From: Metalysinibacillus jejuensis
Lineage (GTDB): Bacteria; Bacillota; Bacilli; Bacillales_A; Planococcaceae
Assembly: GCF_003057615.1 (NCBI RefSeq)
Contig: NZ_QAFW01000002.1
Coordinates: 1-64,000 of the forward strand
DNA length: 64,000 bases
Reading direction: 5' to 3'
Shown: one piece after another, positions 30,788 to 39,853 of the stretch
How the letters are laid out: every line of letters starts with the position of its first letter
How positions within the stretch are numbered: position 1 is the first letter of the stretch
Made by a program: the position numbers and the translations under genes
The notes under the pieces: generated by a model
What the model was told of the DNA's origin: nothing
What the model saw: only the letters and a program-made list of their open reading frames with translations
The model's database searches: none

Positions 30788-31093
30788 ATTGCATCTCTCC
30801 TCTTTCTTTACACTGTTTTATTTTACCCAACTGTGCAGTAAGTAAAAAGTAATAACGCTAATAATTTTGAAATTCTTTTATTTCCTAGGCAATAAAGCTA
30901 GCGTCGAAAAATGCAAAACGTTTAAAACAATGATACAGTAAAGGGTAGTGCAAGCAAATAGTTGATGCACTTTGCACTAAATAGCATCTAATCGCTTAGA
31001 TAAAATAATTACTGTTAATTTACATGAAATTTATCTCTCACTTATTGTTAAGTGGGAGTCTTACTTTACAATACAATAAAAGGGGATGACCTA
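30788..31093. other. Intergenic region yitT-like / walR
   Basis: 306 bp without a gene, AT-rich. It must hold the walR promoter, but no convincing sigma-A pair was found. The clear element is a 9-bp hairpin in the presumed walR leader (31035-31058). GTTGATGCAC and GTGCAAAG-type repeats around 30945-30985 may bind a regulator; nothing more can be said. Confidence 0.5.
31035..31058 (+). promoter_or_regulatory. Hairpin in walR 5' leader
   Basis: CTCTCACTT pairs with AAGTGGGAG (one G-U pair) around a 6-nt loop, ending 35 bp before walR. There is no long T run, so it is more likely a stabilising or attenuating leader element than a full terminator. A GTG inside the hairpin (31052) is in frame with walR but has no ribosome site. 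Confidence 0.5.
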
Positions 31094-31804
31094 ATGGATA
31101 AGACAATACTTGTCGTAGATGATGAAAAGCCTATTGCAGATATTTTACAATTCAATTTGCAAAAAGAGGGCTACAAAGTAATTTGTGCTTATGATGGTGA
31201 AGAAGCATTAGAGAAAGTAGAGGAAGAGCAGCCAGATTTAATGCTACTCGATATTATGTTACCGAAACGAGATGGCATGGATGTTTGTCGTGAAATTCGT
31301 AAGAAGTATGATTTCCCTATCATTATGCTAACAGCTAAAGGTTCTGAAATTGATAAGGTGCTCGGTCTAGAAATGGGCGCTGATGACTATGTAACAAAGC
31401 CATTTAGCACGCGTGAATTAATAGCACGGGTTAAAGCGAATATGCGACGTTTACAAGTGCAAAATACGATTGAAGAAGAGCAACCAGCAAATAATAATAT
31501 TGAAATTGGTATGCTCATTATTCAACCTGAGGCCTATATGGTGAGAAAGCGTGATGAAGCTATTGAACTAACTCATCGCGAGTTTGAATTATTGCATTAC
31601 TTAGCTAAGCATATTGGGCAAGTGATGACGCGCGAGCACTTACTGCAAACGGTATGGGGCTACGATTACTTTGGTGATGTAAGAACAGTAGACGTAACGA
31701 TTCGTCGCTTACGTGAAAAAATTGAAGATAATCCTAGCCATCCTGCGTGGATTGTAACACGACGTGGGGTAGGCTATTATTTACGAAATCCTGAGCAGGA
31801 GTAA
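31094..31804 (+). CDS. walR: Response regulator WalR (YycF)
   Basis: 236 aa OmpR/PhoB-type regulator that controls cell-wall hydrolases and is essential in many Firmicutes. Receiver domain with phospho-acceptor Asp53 (LMLLDIMLP), then a winged-helix DNA-binding domain (about 135-235, with [19 protein letters not shown]). I start at ATG 31094 ([16 protein letters not shown]) after AAAGGGG; an upstream in-frame GTG at 31052 lies in a hairpin. Five bases separate it from walK. Confidence 0.97.
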   Translation: MDKTILVVDDEKPIADILQFNLQKEGYKVICAYDGEEALEKVEEEQPDLMLLDIMLPKRDGMDVCREIRKKYDFPIIMLTAKGSEIDKVLGLEMGADDYVTKPFSTRELIARVKANMRRLQVQNTIEEEQPANNNIEIGMLIIQPEAYMVRKRDEAIELTHREFELLHYLAKHIGQVMTREHLLQTVWGYDYFGDVRTVDVTIRRLREKIEDNPSHPAWIVTRRGVGYYLRNPEQE

Positions 31805-31809
31805 ATTGA

Positions 31810-33669
31810 ATGGAAAAAGTGAGCTTTTTTAAATCCGTACACGTTAAAGTTGTGCTGATTTATATTCTACTTATTTTATTAGCCTTACAAATTATCGGTC
31901 TATATTTTTCAAAAGGACTTGAGGAAAATTTAAAAACCAACTTTAAAGAATCGATTGAGCAACGATCTGAACTTGTGCAGTACAACATTCGTGAAGAGAT
32001 TTTAAAAGAGCGCGATGAAAGCATGCCAAAATTAGAAAATGCATTAAGTCCAATTTTACGGGAATTTGCGACAGATGATATTTTACGCGTGCAAGTTATT
32101 GATGAGCATAATCAAATTATTGCTACCTCTGAAGGTAATAATCAAAGCATGGTAGGTCAACGTACAACGGTTGACCTTGTTCGTCGTGCCATTTCATTAG
32201 AAGCTCGCTCTGAGACGATTTCATTAGATAAACAAACGAATAATCGCATTTGGGTGTTAGTAAAGCCTATTCGAGAAGGTGTTGGTCCTAACGGTGAAGC
32301 CGGTGATGTGATTGGCGCCATTTATATTGAGGCTGATATTGAGAAAGTATTTAAGCAATTAAGTGAAATTAATGGGATTTTTGCTTTAGGTACAGCGATG
32401 TCTCTCGGTATTACGATTATTTTAGGGATTTTAATTGCGCGTACAATTACACGACCGATTTCCGATATGCGTAAACAGGCACAAGCCATGTCACGCGGCA
32501 ACTTCTCGCGTAAAGTGCGTGTGTATGGCTCGGATGAAATTGGCCAATTAGCGATTGCTTTTAATCATTTAACGAATCGTCTGCAAGAATCGCAAGCGAC
32601 GACTGAGTCAGAACGTCGTAAGCTAACCTCCGTTATGAGTAATATGACAGATGGTGTTATTGCAACTGATCGCAAAGGAAATATCGTCTTAATTAATGAG
32701 CCAGCTTTACAGCTCCTATCTTCTTCTTTTGAAGAAACAATAGGGCGCCCTATTACAACCGTTCTCGGTATTGAACAAGACTATGATTATACATTTGAAG
32801 ATTTACTCAATATGAAAGAGCCACTTAATCTTGATTTTAGTAAAGACGATGCACCGTATATTTTACGTGCGATGTTTTCAGTCACGCAAAAAGAAACAGG
32901 CTTTATTAATGGATTAATTGCTGTATTACATGATATTACGGAGCAGGAAAAAATCGATATGGAGCGCCGGGAGTTTGTAGCAAATGTGTCCCATGAGTTG
33001 CGCACACCATTAACTACAATGCGTAGCTATTTAGAGGCATTAGCAGAAGGTGCATGGAAAGACGAAAATATTGCACCTACATTTTTAGAAGTGACACAAA
33101 CAGAAACAGAACGTATGATACGCCTTGTTAATGATTTATTGCAGCTATCAAGTATGGATAGCCAAGACTACGAACTCAATAAAGAGTGTGTAATTTTCAA
33201 TAAGTTTTTCAATCGTATTATTGATCGTTTTGAAATGTCAAAATCACAAAATGTAACGTTTACACGTCTCATACCAGAGAAGTCGTATTATGTTGATATT
33301 GATACGGATAAATTAACGCAAGTTATTGATAATATCATCTCTAACGCAATGAAATATTCACCAGACGGCGGAAATATTCGCTTCGGTTTAATTGAAGAAG
33401 ATACGATGTTAAAGGTGATGATTGCAGATGATGGTATGGGTATACCTAAGGAAAATGTAGACCGTATTTTTGATCGCTTTTATCGGGTTGACCGCGCTAG
33501 AGCACGATCAATGGGTGGAACCGGGCTAGGATTAGCGATTGCCCGTGAAATGATAGAAGCACATGGTGGTAAAATTTGGGCGGAAAGTGATGAAGGTCAA
33601 GGTACGACGATTTTCTTCACATTGCCGTATGATACACAAATTTTTGATGAGGATGGTGAATGGGCGTGA
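31810..33669 (+). CDS. walK: Sensor histidine kinase WalK (YycG)
   Basis: 619 aa. Membrane segment (about 10-30), extracellular Cache/PAS-like domain (about 31-185), second membrane segment (about 195-215), HAMP (about 216-270), cytoplasmic PAS (about 275-375), HisKA with His395 in FVANVSHELRTP, and ATPase domain with NAMKYSPDGG, DDGMGIP and GGTGLGLAIA. This is the full architecture of WalK. It senses cell-wall state with YycH and YycI. The gene overlaps yycH by 10 bp. Confidence 0.97.
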   Translation: MEKVSFFKSVHVKVVLIYILLILLALQIIGLYFSKGLEENLKTNFKESIEQRSELVQYNIREEILKERDESMPKLENALSPILREFATDDILRVQVIDEHNQIIATSEGNNQSMVGQRTTVDLVRRAISLEARSETISLDKQTNNRIWVLVKPIREGVGPNGEAGDVIGAIYIEADIEKVFKQLSEINGIFALGTAMSLGITIILGILIARTITRPISDMRKQAQAMSRGNFSRKVRVYGSDEIGQLAIAFNHLTNRLQESQATTESERRKLTSVMSNMTDGVIATDRKGNIVLINEPALQLLSSSFEETIGRPITTVLGIEQDYDYTFEDLLNMKEPLNLDFSKDDAPYILRAMFSVTQKETGFINGLIAVLHDITEQEKIDMERREFVANVSHELRTPLTTMRSYLEALAEGAWKDENIAPTFLEVTQTETERMIRLVNDLLQLSSMDSQDYELNKECVIFNKFFNRIIDRFEMSKSQNVTFTRLIPEKSYYVDIDTDKLTQVIDNIISNAMKYSPDGGNIRFGLIEEDTMLKVMIADDGMGIPKENVDRIFDRFYRVDRARARSMGGTGLGLAIAREMIEAHGGKIWAESDEGQGTTIFFTLPYDTQIFDEDGEWA

Positions 33670-34991
33670 TTAAGTATATCGAGCATGTAAAATCTATCGT
33701 CTTATTTTTGCTCGTCATATCGAGCGTCATTCTCACCTTTGTGATTTGGACCTATACGCCTGACTATAAATCTATCGAACAAACGACTAACAACACTACT
33801 GTAATTGGTACGAAAAAAAATATCGAAAGTGTAGTAAAGCCTTACCGTATGTTGTACTACCAAAATGATGAATTTACAGGTACAACTTTACCGAAGTATA
33901 TGGATAGTGCGCTAAGCTCTTTTAGGAACTGGAAAGACATTGAAATTGAACGTGCACCTGATATTACACCGATGCGTTTAAATGAACTAAAGCGTGAGAA
34001 TAATCGTGTAACAATTGATTTTGCAGGTGCTGTGCCTTTTGGTAGTTTCAATAAAATTTTTATTGGTTCAGATAATGAATTACCCGAAACAACTTTTCAA
34101 AGTATTATTATCGATTGGAAGAGCTACAAAGAAAATCGGCTACAACTATTTTTCATTAGTGCCGGTCAAACTGTTGTTTACCGCGGTGTGGTGACGTTAA
34201 CAGACGGTAACGCATTTTATACAAGCGTTGTAGAAGGGGCACATAAACTACCTGTATACCGGGAAATTGAGCGTACGGCGAGCCGTTCCTTATATGTGCC
34301 TGAAAAGCCGATAAGAGCTTTGCAATATACGTATTATATTGATGAAGTTTCGACAGAGGCGTTTAAAAATATTTTGTTTACAAAGCCAAGTATTGTACAG
34401 CGTAATGGTGATGATTCGAGCCATCAAAAATATACAGACGGTATGGGATTAATGACGCTTGATGCCAATCGCAAATCGCTCAACTTTGTTTATCCAGCTG
34501 CAGGAACACGTGCATTAATAAGTGCTACGGATTTATTAGACCGAAGCTTTGAGTTTATTAATGAGCATGGTGGTATGACTGCTGATTATCGTCTAACATC
34601 AGTAGCGCCTGAGACGAGCCGCGTCGACTACCAACTCTTTATGCAAGGAAATCCTGTGTTTAGCGAGGATATTGCGACGACGATTTCTACAACATGGGGA
34701 CAAAAACGCATTTTCCGCTATAATCGTCCGTACTATAAATTAGATAAAGATTTTACGTCAGAAGACGATGTAATGACATTAGAAGATGGTCCATCTATGG
34801 TGCAACATATTCAACAATATAAAGGAATTTTATTTTCAGATATTGAAGAACTACTCGTTGGTTACCATTTAACACGTGATGAGCATAAAAAAATCTTTAT
34901 CTTAACACCATCTTGGTACGTAAAAGTGCATGATGATTGGTTGCGTGTGGCACATGATGAAGTAGGGGGCGATTTTATTGGATTGGAGTAA
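33660..34991 (+). CDS. yycH: WalRK regulator YycH
   Basis: 443 aa. One N-terminal membrane segment (about 11-30) and a large extracytoplasmic domain. With YycI it contacts WalK in the membrane and modulates kinase activity; in B. subtilis it inhibits, in S. aureus it activates. Assignment rests on position, topology and family-like phrases (WTYTPDYKSIEQ near the start). Start ATG lies inside the walK end; a GTG two codons later is also possible. Overlaps yycI by 14 bp. Confidence 0.93.
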   Translation: MGVIKYIEHVKSIVLFLLVISSVILTFVIWTYTPDYKSIEQTTNNTTVIGTKKNIESVVKPYRMLYYQNDEFTGTTLPKYMDSALSSFRNWKDIEIERAPDITPMRLNELKRENNRVTIDFAGAVPFGSFNKIFIGSDNELPETTFQSIIIDWKSYKENRLQLFFISAGQTVVYRGVVTLTDGNAFYTSVVEGAHKLPVYREIERTASRSLYVPEKPIRALQYTYYIDEVSTEAFKNILFTKPSIVQRNGDDSSHQKYTDGMGLMTLDANRKSLNFVYPAAGTRALISATDLLDRSFEFINEHGGMTADYRLTSVAPETSRVDYQLFMQGNPVFSEDIATTISTTWGQKRIFRYNRPYYKLDKDFTSEDDVMTLEDGPSMVQHIQQYKGILFSDIEELLVGYHLTRDEHKKIFILTPSWYVKVHDDWLRVAHDEVGGDFIGLE

Positions 34992-35811
34992 AACCAAAAC
35001 CATTTTTATACTCGTCTTTCTTATTATGAATGTGTTTTTATACTCGCTTTATTTAGACCGTTACCAAGAGGCTCAAAATGTAGAAGAGCTCGGTGAAAAA
35101 TCGATAGAGACACGCTTAAAGGATGATAAAATTACACACCCTGTCTTTTCTAACTCGCCTAATGCGATTTCATATATTTCAGCAGAAATTTTAAATTTTA
35201 AAGAAGCTAACTTAACATTAACGAATCAAGACTTTTATTTTTATAACAATGATACGAGGTTGCATAGCACATTAATCAAGCCTGTAAAACTACGCAATGT
35301 AAAAGATAATGATAGCTTCCGTGAGTTTGTATCAGAAAGCGTTTATAAAGGTACGGATTACGCCTTATGGGAAATTAATCGTGATGAACGTAAGGCGACT
35401 TTTTTCCAGCGTGTGAAAGACCGTACGATTTATTATAATGAACATGGTTTACTAGAAGTGTATTGGAATGAGCGTAACGAAGTAACACGTTACGAACAAA
35501 CGCTACTTAAAAACATTCAGAGCTTAGAACAGAGTGATAATGTTATGCCAGAATCACAAGTCGTACGCGCACTGTATGATAGAGGTTTACTGCGCCCTGA
35601 GACGACAATTGTGCATATGAAGCTAGGTTATTCCACATTAGTGCCTTTAACAGAAACACAAGTATTTGTGCCGACATGGGAAGTGCGTTTACAATTGCCT
35701 GATGATACGATTGAAACATATTTTGTAAATAATAGCGTAGAAGGAAAAGTAGTAGATTTAACTTCTTCACGTGAAGAAACGAAAGAGACAGACTTAGAAG
35801 AAAAGGATTAG
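34978..35811 (+). CDS. yycI: WalRK regulator YycI
   Basis: 277 aa. Starts with TTG after GTAGGGGG at 8 nt: [18 protein letters not shown], the typical YycI N-terminus with its membrane helix (about 7-25). The extracellular domain resembles YycH in fold. Partner of YycH at WalK. The acidic C-terminus ([14 protein letters not shown]) is probably unstructured. The gene overlaps yycH and ends 13 bp before yycJ. Confidence 0.93.
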   Translation: MDWSKTKTIFILVFLIMNVFLYSLYLDRYQEAQNVEELGEKSIETRLKDDKITHPVFSNSPNAISYISAEILNFKEANLTLTNQDFYFYNNDTRLHSTLIKPVKLRNVKDNDSFREFVSESVYKGTDYALWEINRDERKATFFQRVKDRTIYYNEHGLLEVYWNERNEVTRYEQTLLKNIQSLEQSDNVMPESQVVRALYDRGLLRPETTIVHMKLGYSTLVPLTETQVFVPTWEVRLQLPDDTIETYFVNNSVEGKVVDLTSSREETKETDLEEKD

Positions 35812-35824
35812 GAAGAGTGATACA

Positions 35825-36613
35825 ATGCGATTTAGTGTATTAGCAAGTGGCAGCACAGGCAATGCGGTTTATGTTGAAAATGATACGCATGCCTTTATTG
35901 TCGATGCAGGATTAAGTGGCAAGCGCATGGAAGCATTATTTGATAAAATTGATCGCGAAGCAAAAAAGCTAAGTGGTATTTTAGTGACGCACGAGCATAG
36001 CGACCATATTAAAGGTGTAGGTATTTTAGCGCGCCGCTATAAAGTACCTGTGTATGCCAACGCAAAAACATGGGATGCGATGTTACCTAATATAGGCGAC
36101 ATTCCTTCCGATCTTCGCTTTCACTTTGATATGGAGGCTGTAAAAACATTTGGTTCAATAGATATTCAATCGTTTGCGGTATCACACGATGCAGTTGACC
36201 CGATGTTCTATACTTTCCATGAAGGTGATCGAAAATTAGCAGTCATTACAGACACAGGCTATGTGAGTGACCGCATGAAGGGTATTATTAATTGCGCGGA
36301 TGCCTATGTGTTTGAAAGTAATCATGATGTAGGTATGCTACAAATGTGTGGCTATCCTTGGTCTACGAAACGTCGCATTTTAAGCGATGTTGGGCATGTG
36401 TCTAATGAAGATGCAGCGGTAGCGATGAGCGAGGTAGTAGCTGAGAAACCTACACAAATCTATTTGTCTCATTTAAGTAAAGATAACAATATGAAGGATT
36501 TAGCACGTATGAGTGTAGCTCAAACGTTACAATCTCAAGGTGTCATCGTAGGTGAGTATGTTCACTTACATGATACCGATGCTAATGAACCAACCTTACT
36601 TGTAGAAGTATAA
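35825..36613 (+). CDS. yycJ: Metallo-beta-lactamase fold exonuclease YycJ/WalJ
   Basis: 262 aa. Beta-lactamase-fold hydrolase with metal motif [10 protein letters not shown] (about residues 57-66), GYVSDRMKG and SHLSKDN. B. subtilis YycJ is reported as a 5'-3' DNA exonuclease in mismatch repair. It is the fifth gene of the wal cluster and ends at a terminator, so htrA is read separately. Start ATG after GGAAGAGTG. Confidence 0.94.
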   Translation: MRFSVLASGSTGNAVYVENDTHAFIVDAGLSGKRMEALFDKIDREAKKLSGILVTHEHSDHIKGVGILARRYKVPVYANAKTWDAMLPNIGDIPSDLRFHFDMEAVKTFGSIDIQSFAVSHDAVDPMFYTFHEGDRKLAVITDTGYVSDRMKGIINCADAYVFESNHDVGMLQMCGYPWSTKRRILSDVGHVSNEDAAVAMSEVVAEKPTQIYLSHLSKDNNMKDLARMSVAQTLQSQGVIVGEYVHLHDTDANEPTLLVEV

Positions 36614-36641
36614 AAAAATTCGCCTCGTGCGAATTTTTTTA
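36612..36641 (+). terminator. yycJ terminator
   Basis: Perfect 11-bp stem AAAAAATTCGC/GCGAATTTTTT around CTCGT, overlapping the stop of yycJ and ending the wal operon. Confidence 0.9.
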
Positions 36642-36716
36642 TTATATTTTCATCGAATTTTAATGTTAAATGGGTATGATACAACTAGAACGTTGATAAC
36701 AGAGAGGAAGATGACA

Positions 36717-37895
36717 ATGTATGAGCAACCAACACCACAACCACCAATGAAACATAAAGGTAATTCCCTAGGTTATTTTTTAATGGGGCTTTTCGGTGTA
36801 ATGGTAGGCGCTTTACTCGTTTGGTTTATCGTTGGGCCTAAGCCTCAAACAGATAGCGCGACAACACCTAGTAACGTAACTACGCAACAAGTGGCTACTG
36901 ATGTCACAACAGACGCTACGGATGCTGTGGGAAAGGTGTCAAAAGCAGTTGTTGGTATAACAAACATTCAAAAAGTAGCTGATTTTTGGTCACAGCAAAC
37001 AGGTGAACAAGAAGCTGGATCAGGCTCGGGTGTTATTTATAAAATTGAAGATGGTAAGGCATTTATCGTAACAAATTACCACGTCATCGAAAATGCCGAA
37101 CGTTTAGAAGTAACATTAGACGAGGGTAGTAAACGTGAGGCTGAGTTATTAGGTGGCGATATGTGGACAGATTTAGCTGTCATTGCAATTGACGCAAAAG
37201 ATATTACGACAGTAGCGCAGTTCGGTGATTCAGATTCATTAAAGCAAGGTGAGCCTGTTTTAGCTATCGGTAACCCATTAGGTTTAGACTTTTACGGCTC
37301 AGTAACACAAGGTGTTGTGTCAGGTGTGGACCGTACGATGCCAATTGATTTTAACAAAGATGGTATAGCTGACTGGGAACAAGAAGTACTACAAACAGAT
37401 GCAGCGATTAACCCTGGTAATAGCGGTGGTGCATTAGTAAACATTAAAGGTGATGTAATCGGCATCAACTCAATGAAAATTGCAGTCGCAAAAGTAGAAG
37501 GACTAGGATTTGCGATTCCGATTAACGCGGCGATTCCAATTATTGAAGAGCTTGAACAACGTGGTGAAGTACAGCGCCCAGTGCTTGGTGTATCATTAAC
37601 GGACTTAACGAATGTCCCAGCCTTTTATCAACAACAAACATTACAAATTCCAAAAGAAATTACCACGGGTGTAGTCATTACAGATATTGTACGAGGTTCA
37701 GCAGCGGCAGAAGCAGGAGCTAAACAATATGATGTTATTGTAGAGATGGACGGCGAAAAAATCGAAAGTGCTTCTGATTTACGCAAACATTTATACAATA
37801 AGAAAAAAATTGGGGATGAGTTAACAATGAAAGTGTATCGCCAAGGTAAGTTAGTCGAGCTACAAGCAAAATTAGTCGACGATAAAACATTGTAA
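36717..37895 (+). CDS. htrA: HtrA-type membrane serine protease
   Basis: 392 aa. Short cytoplasmic N-terminus rich in Pro, one membrane segment (about 20-42), trypsin-like domain with catalytic His122 (NYHVIE), Asp152 (WTDLAVIAID) and Ser236 (NPGNSGGAL), and a C-terminal PDZ domain (about 285-385). Degrades misfolded exported proteins (YyxA/HtrC position in Bacillus). I chose ATG 36717 because GAGGAAG precedes it by 6 nt; the ATG at 36711 is too close, and longer versions would start in the yycJ terminator. Confidence 0.95.
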   Translation: MYEQPTPQPPMKHKGNSLGYFLMGLFGVMVGALLVWFIVGPKPQTDSATTPSNVTTQQVATDVTTDATDAVGKVSKAVVGITNIQKVADFWSQQTGEQEAGSGSGVIYKIEDGKAFIVTNYHVIENAERLEVTLDEGSKREAELLGGDMWTDLAVIAIDAKDITTVAQFGDSDSLKQGEPVLAIGNPLGLDFYGSVTQGVVSGVDRTMPIDFNKDGIADWEQEVLQTDAAINPGNSGGALVNIKGDVIGINSMKIAVAKVEGLGFAIPINAAIPIIEELEQRGEVQRPVLGVSLTDLTNVPAFYQQQTLQIPKEITTGVVITDIVRGSAAAEAGAKQYDVIVEMDGEKIESASDLRKHLYNKKKIGDELTMKVYRQGKLVELQAKLVDDKTL

Positions 37896-37896
37896 G

Positions 37897-37924
37897 AGAA
37901 GGGGCCTCGGCTCCTTCTTTTTTC
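37897..37924 (+). terminator. htrA terminator
   Basis: Nine-bp stem GAAGGGGCC/GGCTCCTTC with a two-base loop gap and a T run, overlapping the end of htrA. Confidence 0.85.
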
Positions 37925-37965
37925 GTGCTACAATACAAGTACATTGATAGAAAAGAGGAACGATT

Positions 37966-38124
37966 ATGCAAAAATTTAGCTGTAAGGAACATATTGGCTA
38001 CGCATTAGATATGTTTGTAGCCGAACAAAAAGACTTCCCTATTATGGATGAGTTACCAACAGATGTGGATGAATTATGTGAATATTGTGAGGAAAAAGCA
38101 GCTTATATAGTATCAAGTAAATAA
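37966..38124 (+). CDS. Small CxxH/CxxC protein
   Basis: 52 aa, too short for routine gene calling. MQKFSCKEHIGYALDMFV begins with a CxxH (Cys6-His9) and the C-terminal half has CEYC (38-41), suggesting a single bound metal, probably zinc. It matches the small CxxH/CxxC family encoded between htrA and rlmH in many Bacillales; function unknown. It starts after AGAGGAACG and lies just upstream of the DnaA-box cluster preceding rlmH. Confidence 0.85.
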   Translation: MQKFSCKEHIGYALDMFVAEQKDFPIMDELPTDVDELCEYCEEKAAYIVSSK

Positions 38125-38139
38125 CTTTACACAATATGT

Positions 38140-38169
38140 TGTGGAAATGTGGATAACTTCTGTGGATAA
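38140..38169 (-). promoter_or_regulatory. DnaA-box cluster upstream of rlmH
   Basis: Two perfect boxes read as TGTGGATAA at 38148-38156 and 38161-38169, preceded by a weaker TGTGGAAAT (38140-38148), all in the same orientation within 30 bp, 25 bp before rlmH. I recall DnaA binding upstream of yydA (rlmH) in B. subtilis, which would make this a conserved DnaA-regulated or titrating site. Confidence 0.7.
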
Positions 38170-38193
38170 GTTTTCAGAAAGGACTAAACAAAT

Positions 38194-38673
38194 ATGAATA
38201 TTACTATAATAACCGTCGGCAAATTGAAAGAAAAATATTTAAAAATGGGTATCGACGAATACGCCAAACGCCTCGGTGCTTACGCTAAACTTAATCTTGT
38301 CGAAGTACCAGACGAAAAAGCACCAGAACAATTAAGTGAAGCGGAAATGGCACAAGTCAAAAAGAAAGAAGGCGAGCGCATCCTCGCCAAAATTTCGGAC
38401 GATATGTATGTCTATGCCCTTGCTATTGACGGCAAAATGAAAACGTCAGAACAAATGGCAACAGACCTCAACAACCTTATGACATACGGCAAAAGCAAAG
38501 TAGCCTTCGTTATTGGTGGCTCTCTCGGCTTACACGAAGACGTGTTGCGCCGTGCCAACGAGCAACAATCCTTTGGCAAAATGACGCTCCCCCACCAACT
38601 CATGAAGCTCGTACTCATCGAACAAATCTACCGCAGCTTTCGTATTATTAAAGGCGAACCGTATCACAAATGA
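38194..38673 (+). CDS. rlmH: 23S rRNA (pseudouridine-1915-N3)-methyltransferase RlmH
   Basis: 159 aa SPOUT methyltransferase (OrfX in staphylococci, YydA in B. subtilis) that acts on assembled ribosomes. The SAM-binding trefoil region [14 protein letters not shown] and the C-terminus ending GEPYHK are conserved, and length is exact for the family. The ATG follows AAAGGAC. Its last codons are the integration site of SCC elements in staphylococci; here the same 21-bp end is repeated about 1.2 kb downstream (39854-39874), beyond rhuM. Confidence 0.97.
   Translation: MNITIITVGKLKEKYLKMGIDEYAKRLGAYAKLNLVEVPDEKAPEQLSEAEMAQVKKKEGERILAKISDDMYVYALAIDGKMKTSEQMATDLNNLMTYGKSKVAFVIGGSLGLHEDVLRRANEQQSFGKMTLPHQLMKLVLIEQIYRSFRIIKGEPYHK
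38653..38673 (+). repeat. rlmH-end repeat, left copy (att-like)
   Basis: The last seven codons of rlmH (GGC GAA CCG TAT CAC AAA TGA, coding GEPYHK-stop). Partner of the copy at 39854-39874; 17 of 21 bases agree, with an 11-bp identical core GAACCGTATCA. Confidence 0.75.
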
Positions 38674-38677
38674 TGGT

Positions 38678-38695
38678 AAAGCAGAGAAGTGAATT
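38678..38695 (+). repeat. Second flanking repeat, left copy
   Basis: AAAGCAGAGAAGTGAATT, starting 5 bases after the rlmH stop, resembles AAAGTAGAGAAGTGGAAATTT at 39950-39970 (one substitution and a two-base difference in length). The spacing to the rlmH-end repeat differs on the two sides (4 and 75 bp). Confidence 0.5.
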
Positions 38696-38740
38696 TACGG
38701 TAGAAGGAAATACATTAAGTACAATATTACAAACGGGAAA

Positions 38741-38770
38741 GTGAGAATGTAATATAGATGTTCTTATAAT
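38741..38770 (+). promoter_or_regulatory. Candidate rhuM promoter
   Basis: GTGAGA (38741-38746, 4 of 6), 18-bp spacer, perfect TATAAT (38765-38770), 32 bp before rhuM. Confidence 0.5.
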
Positions 38771-38801
38771 GTTTCTACAATAGAATTTAGGGGGATATGC
38801 G

Positions 38802-39797
38802 ATGCAAAATGGAACAAATATTTTGATTTACCAAACAGAAGAAGGTAATACAAAAATAGACGTTCGCTTGGAAAATGAAACGGTCTGGATGACGCAAAAG
38901 GCAATTGCGGAACTTTATCAAAAAGGTATTAATACGATAAATGAACATATAAAGAATATCTATGCAGAAGGTGAATTACAGGAGTCGGCAACTATTCGGA
39001 AAAACCGAATAGTTCAAACTGAAGGTAAACGTGAAGTTGAACGTGAAGTATCTTTTTATAACCTTGAAATGATTTTAGCAATCGGTTACCGCGTTCGCTC
39101 TCACCGTGGTACACAATTTCGCCAATGGGCTACTGAGCGGTTAAATGAATACTTAGTTAAGGGATTCACAATGGATGATGAACGCTTGAAAGAGATGCGT
39201 AATTTTGGACAAGATTATTTTGATGAATTACTTGAGCGAATTCGTGATATTCGTACCTCGGAAAAAAGGTTCTATCAAAAGATTACAGATATTTATGCAA
39301 CTTCTGTTGATTATGATTCAAAAGCAGAAATTACACAGGGATTTTTTGCTACTGTTCAAAATAAATTACACTTTGCTATTCATGGTCAAACAGCGGCTGA
39401 ATTGATAGCCGCTAGAGCAAAGGCAGATAAAGAAAATATGGGCCTCACTTCGTGGAAAGGTGACAAAGTACGAAAAGGGGATGTAACAGTCGCAAAAAAT
39501 TATTTATCTGAAAAAGAACTTAAATCTTTGAATCGTATTGTGACAATGTACTTAGATTATGCGGAGGATCAAGCCGAAAGACAGCAACCTATGCATATGA
39601 GTGATTGGATCGACAAATTGAATGCCTTTCTTCAATTTAATGGTCGAGAAATTCTTGAAAATGCTGGGAAAGTTTCAAAGGCAGTTGCTGACCAATTAGC
39701 CACTCAAGAGTATGAAAAATATAATCAAAATAGAATTATTAACAAATCAAATGATGATTTTGAGCGTTTTATTGAAAATAATAACCTCAAAAAATAA
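38802..39797 (+). CDS. rhuM: RhuM family protein
   Basis: 331 aa, soluble. It matches the RhuM family (first named in Salmonella pathogenicity island 3): N-terminal IYQTEEGNTKIDVRLENETVWM-type region with a predicted DNA-binding helix (TQKAIAELYQKGINTINEHI), then SFYNLEMILAIGYRVRSHRGTQFRQWA, followed by a helical C-terminal part (about 140-331). Function is unproven; the family is frequent in islands and near restriction or toxin genes. Start ATG after GGGGG. Sandwiched between rlmH and a housekeeping gene with repeats on both sides, it looks acquired. Confidence 0.9.
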   Translation: MQNGTNILIYQTEEGNTKIDVRLENETVWMTQKAIAELYQKGINTINEHIKNIYAEGELQESATIRKNRIVQTEGKREVEREVSFYNLEMILAIGYRVRSHRGTQFRQWATERLNEYLVKGFTMDDERLKEMRNFGQDYFDELLERIRDIRTSEKRFYQKITDIYATSVDYDSKAEITQGFFATVQNKLHFAIHGQTAAELIAARAKADKENMGLTSWKGDKVRKGDVTVAKNYLSEKELKSLNRIVTMYLDYAEDQAERQQPMHMSDWIDKLNAFLQFNGREILENAGKVSKAVADQLATQEYEKYNQNRIINKSNDDFERFIENNNLKK

Positions 39798-39853
39798 GTT
39801 TGCCTAAAAAATTTTAGTAGCACGGGAAGATAGGTTAATTTACCAAGATATAC

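Noticed and set aside
31052-31093. Upstream GTG start for walR
   Set aside because: It lies in a leader hairpin, lacks a ribosome site, and relatives start at [11 protein letters not shown].
35763-35778. parS-like palindrome TTCTTCACGTGAAGAA in yycI
   Set aside because: Central CACGTG is right but only 12 of 16 positions fit parS, and it encodes part of a repetitive Ser/Arg/Glu tail. Likely coincidence.
36627-36716. Upstream extension of htrA (30 extra codons)
   Set aside because: It would begin inside the yycJ terminator and run through the ribosome binding site; ATG 36717 fits better.
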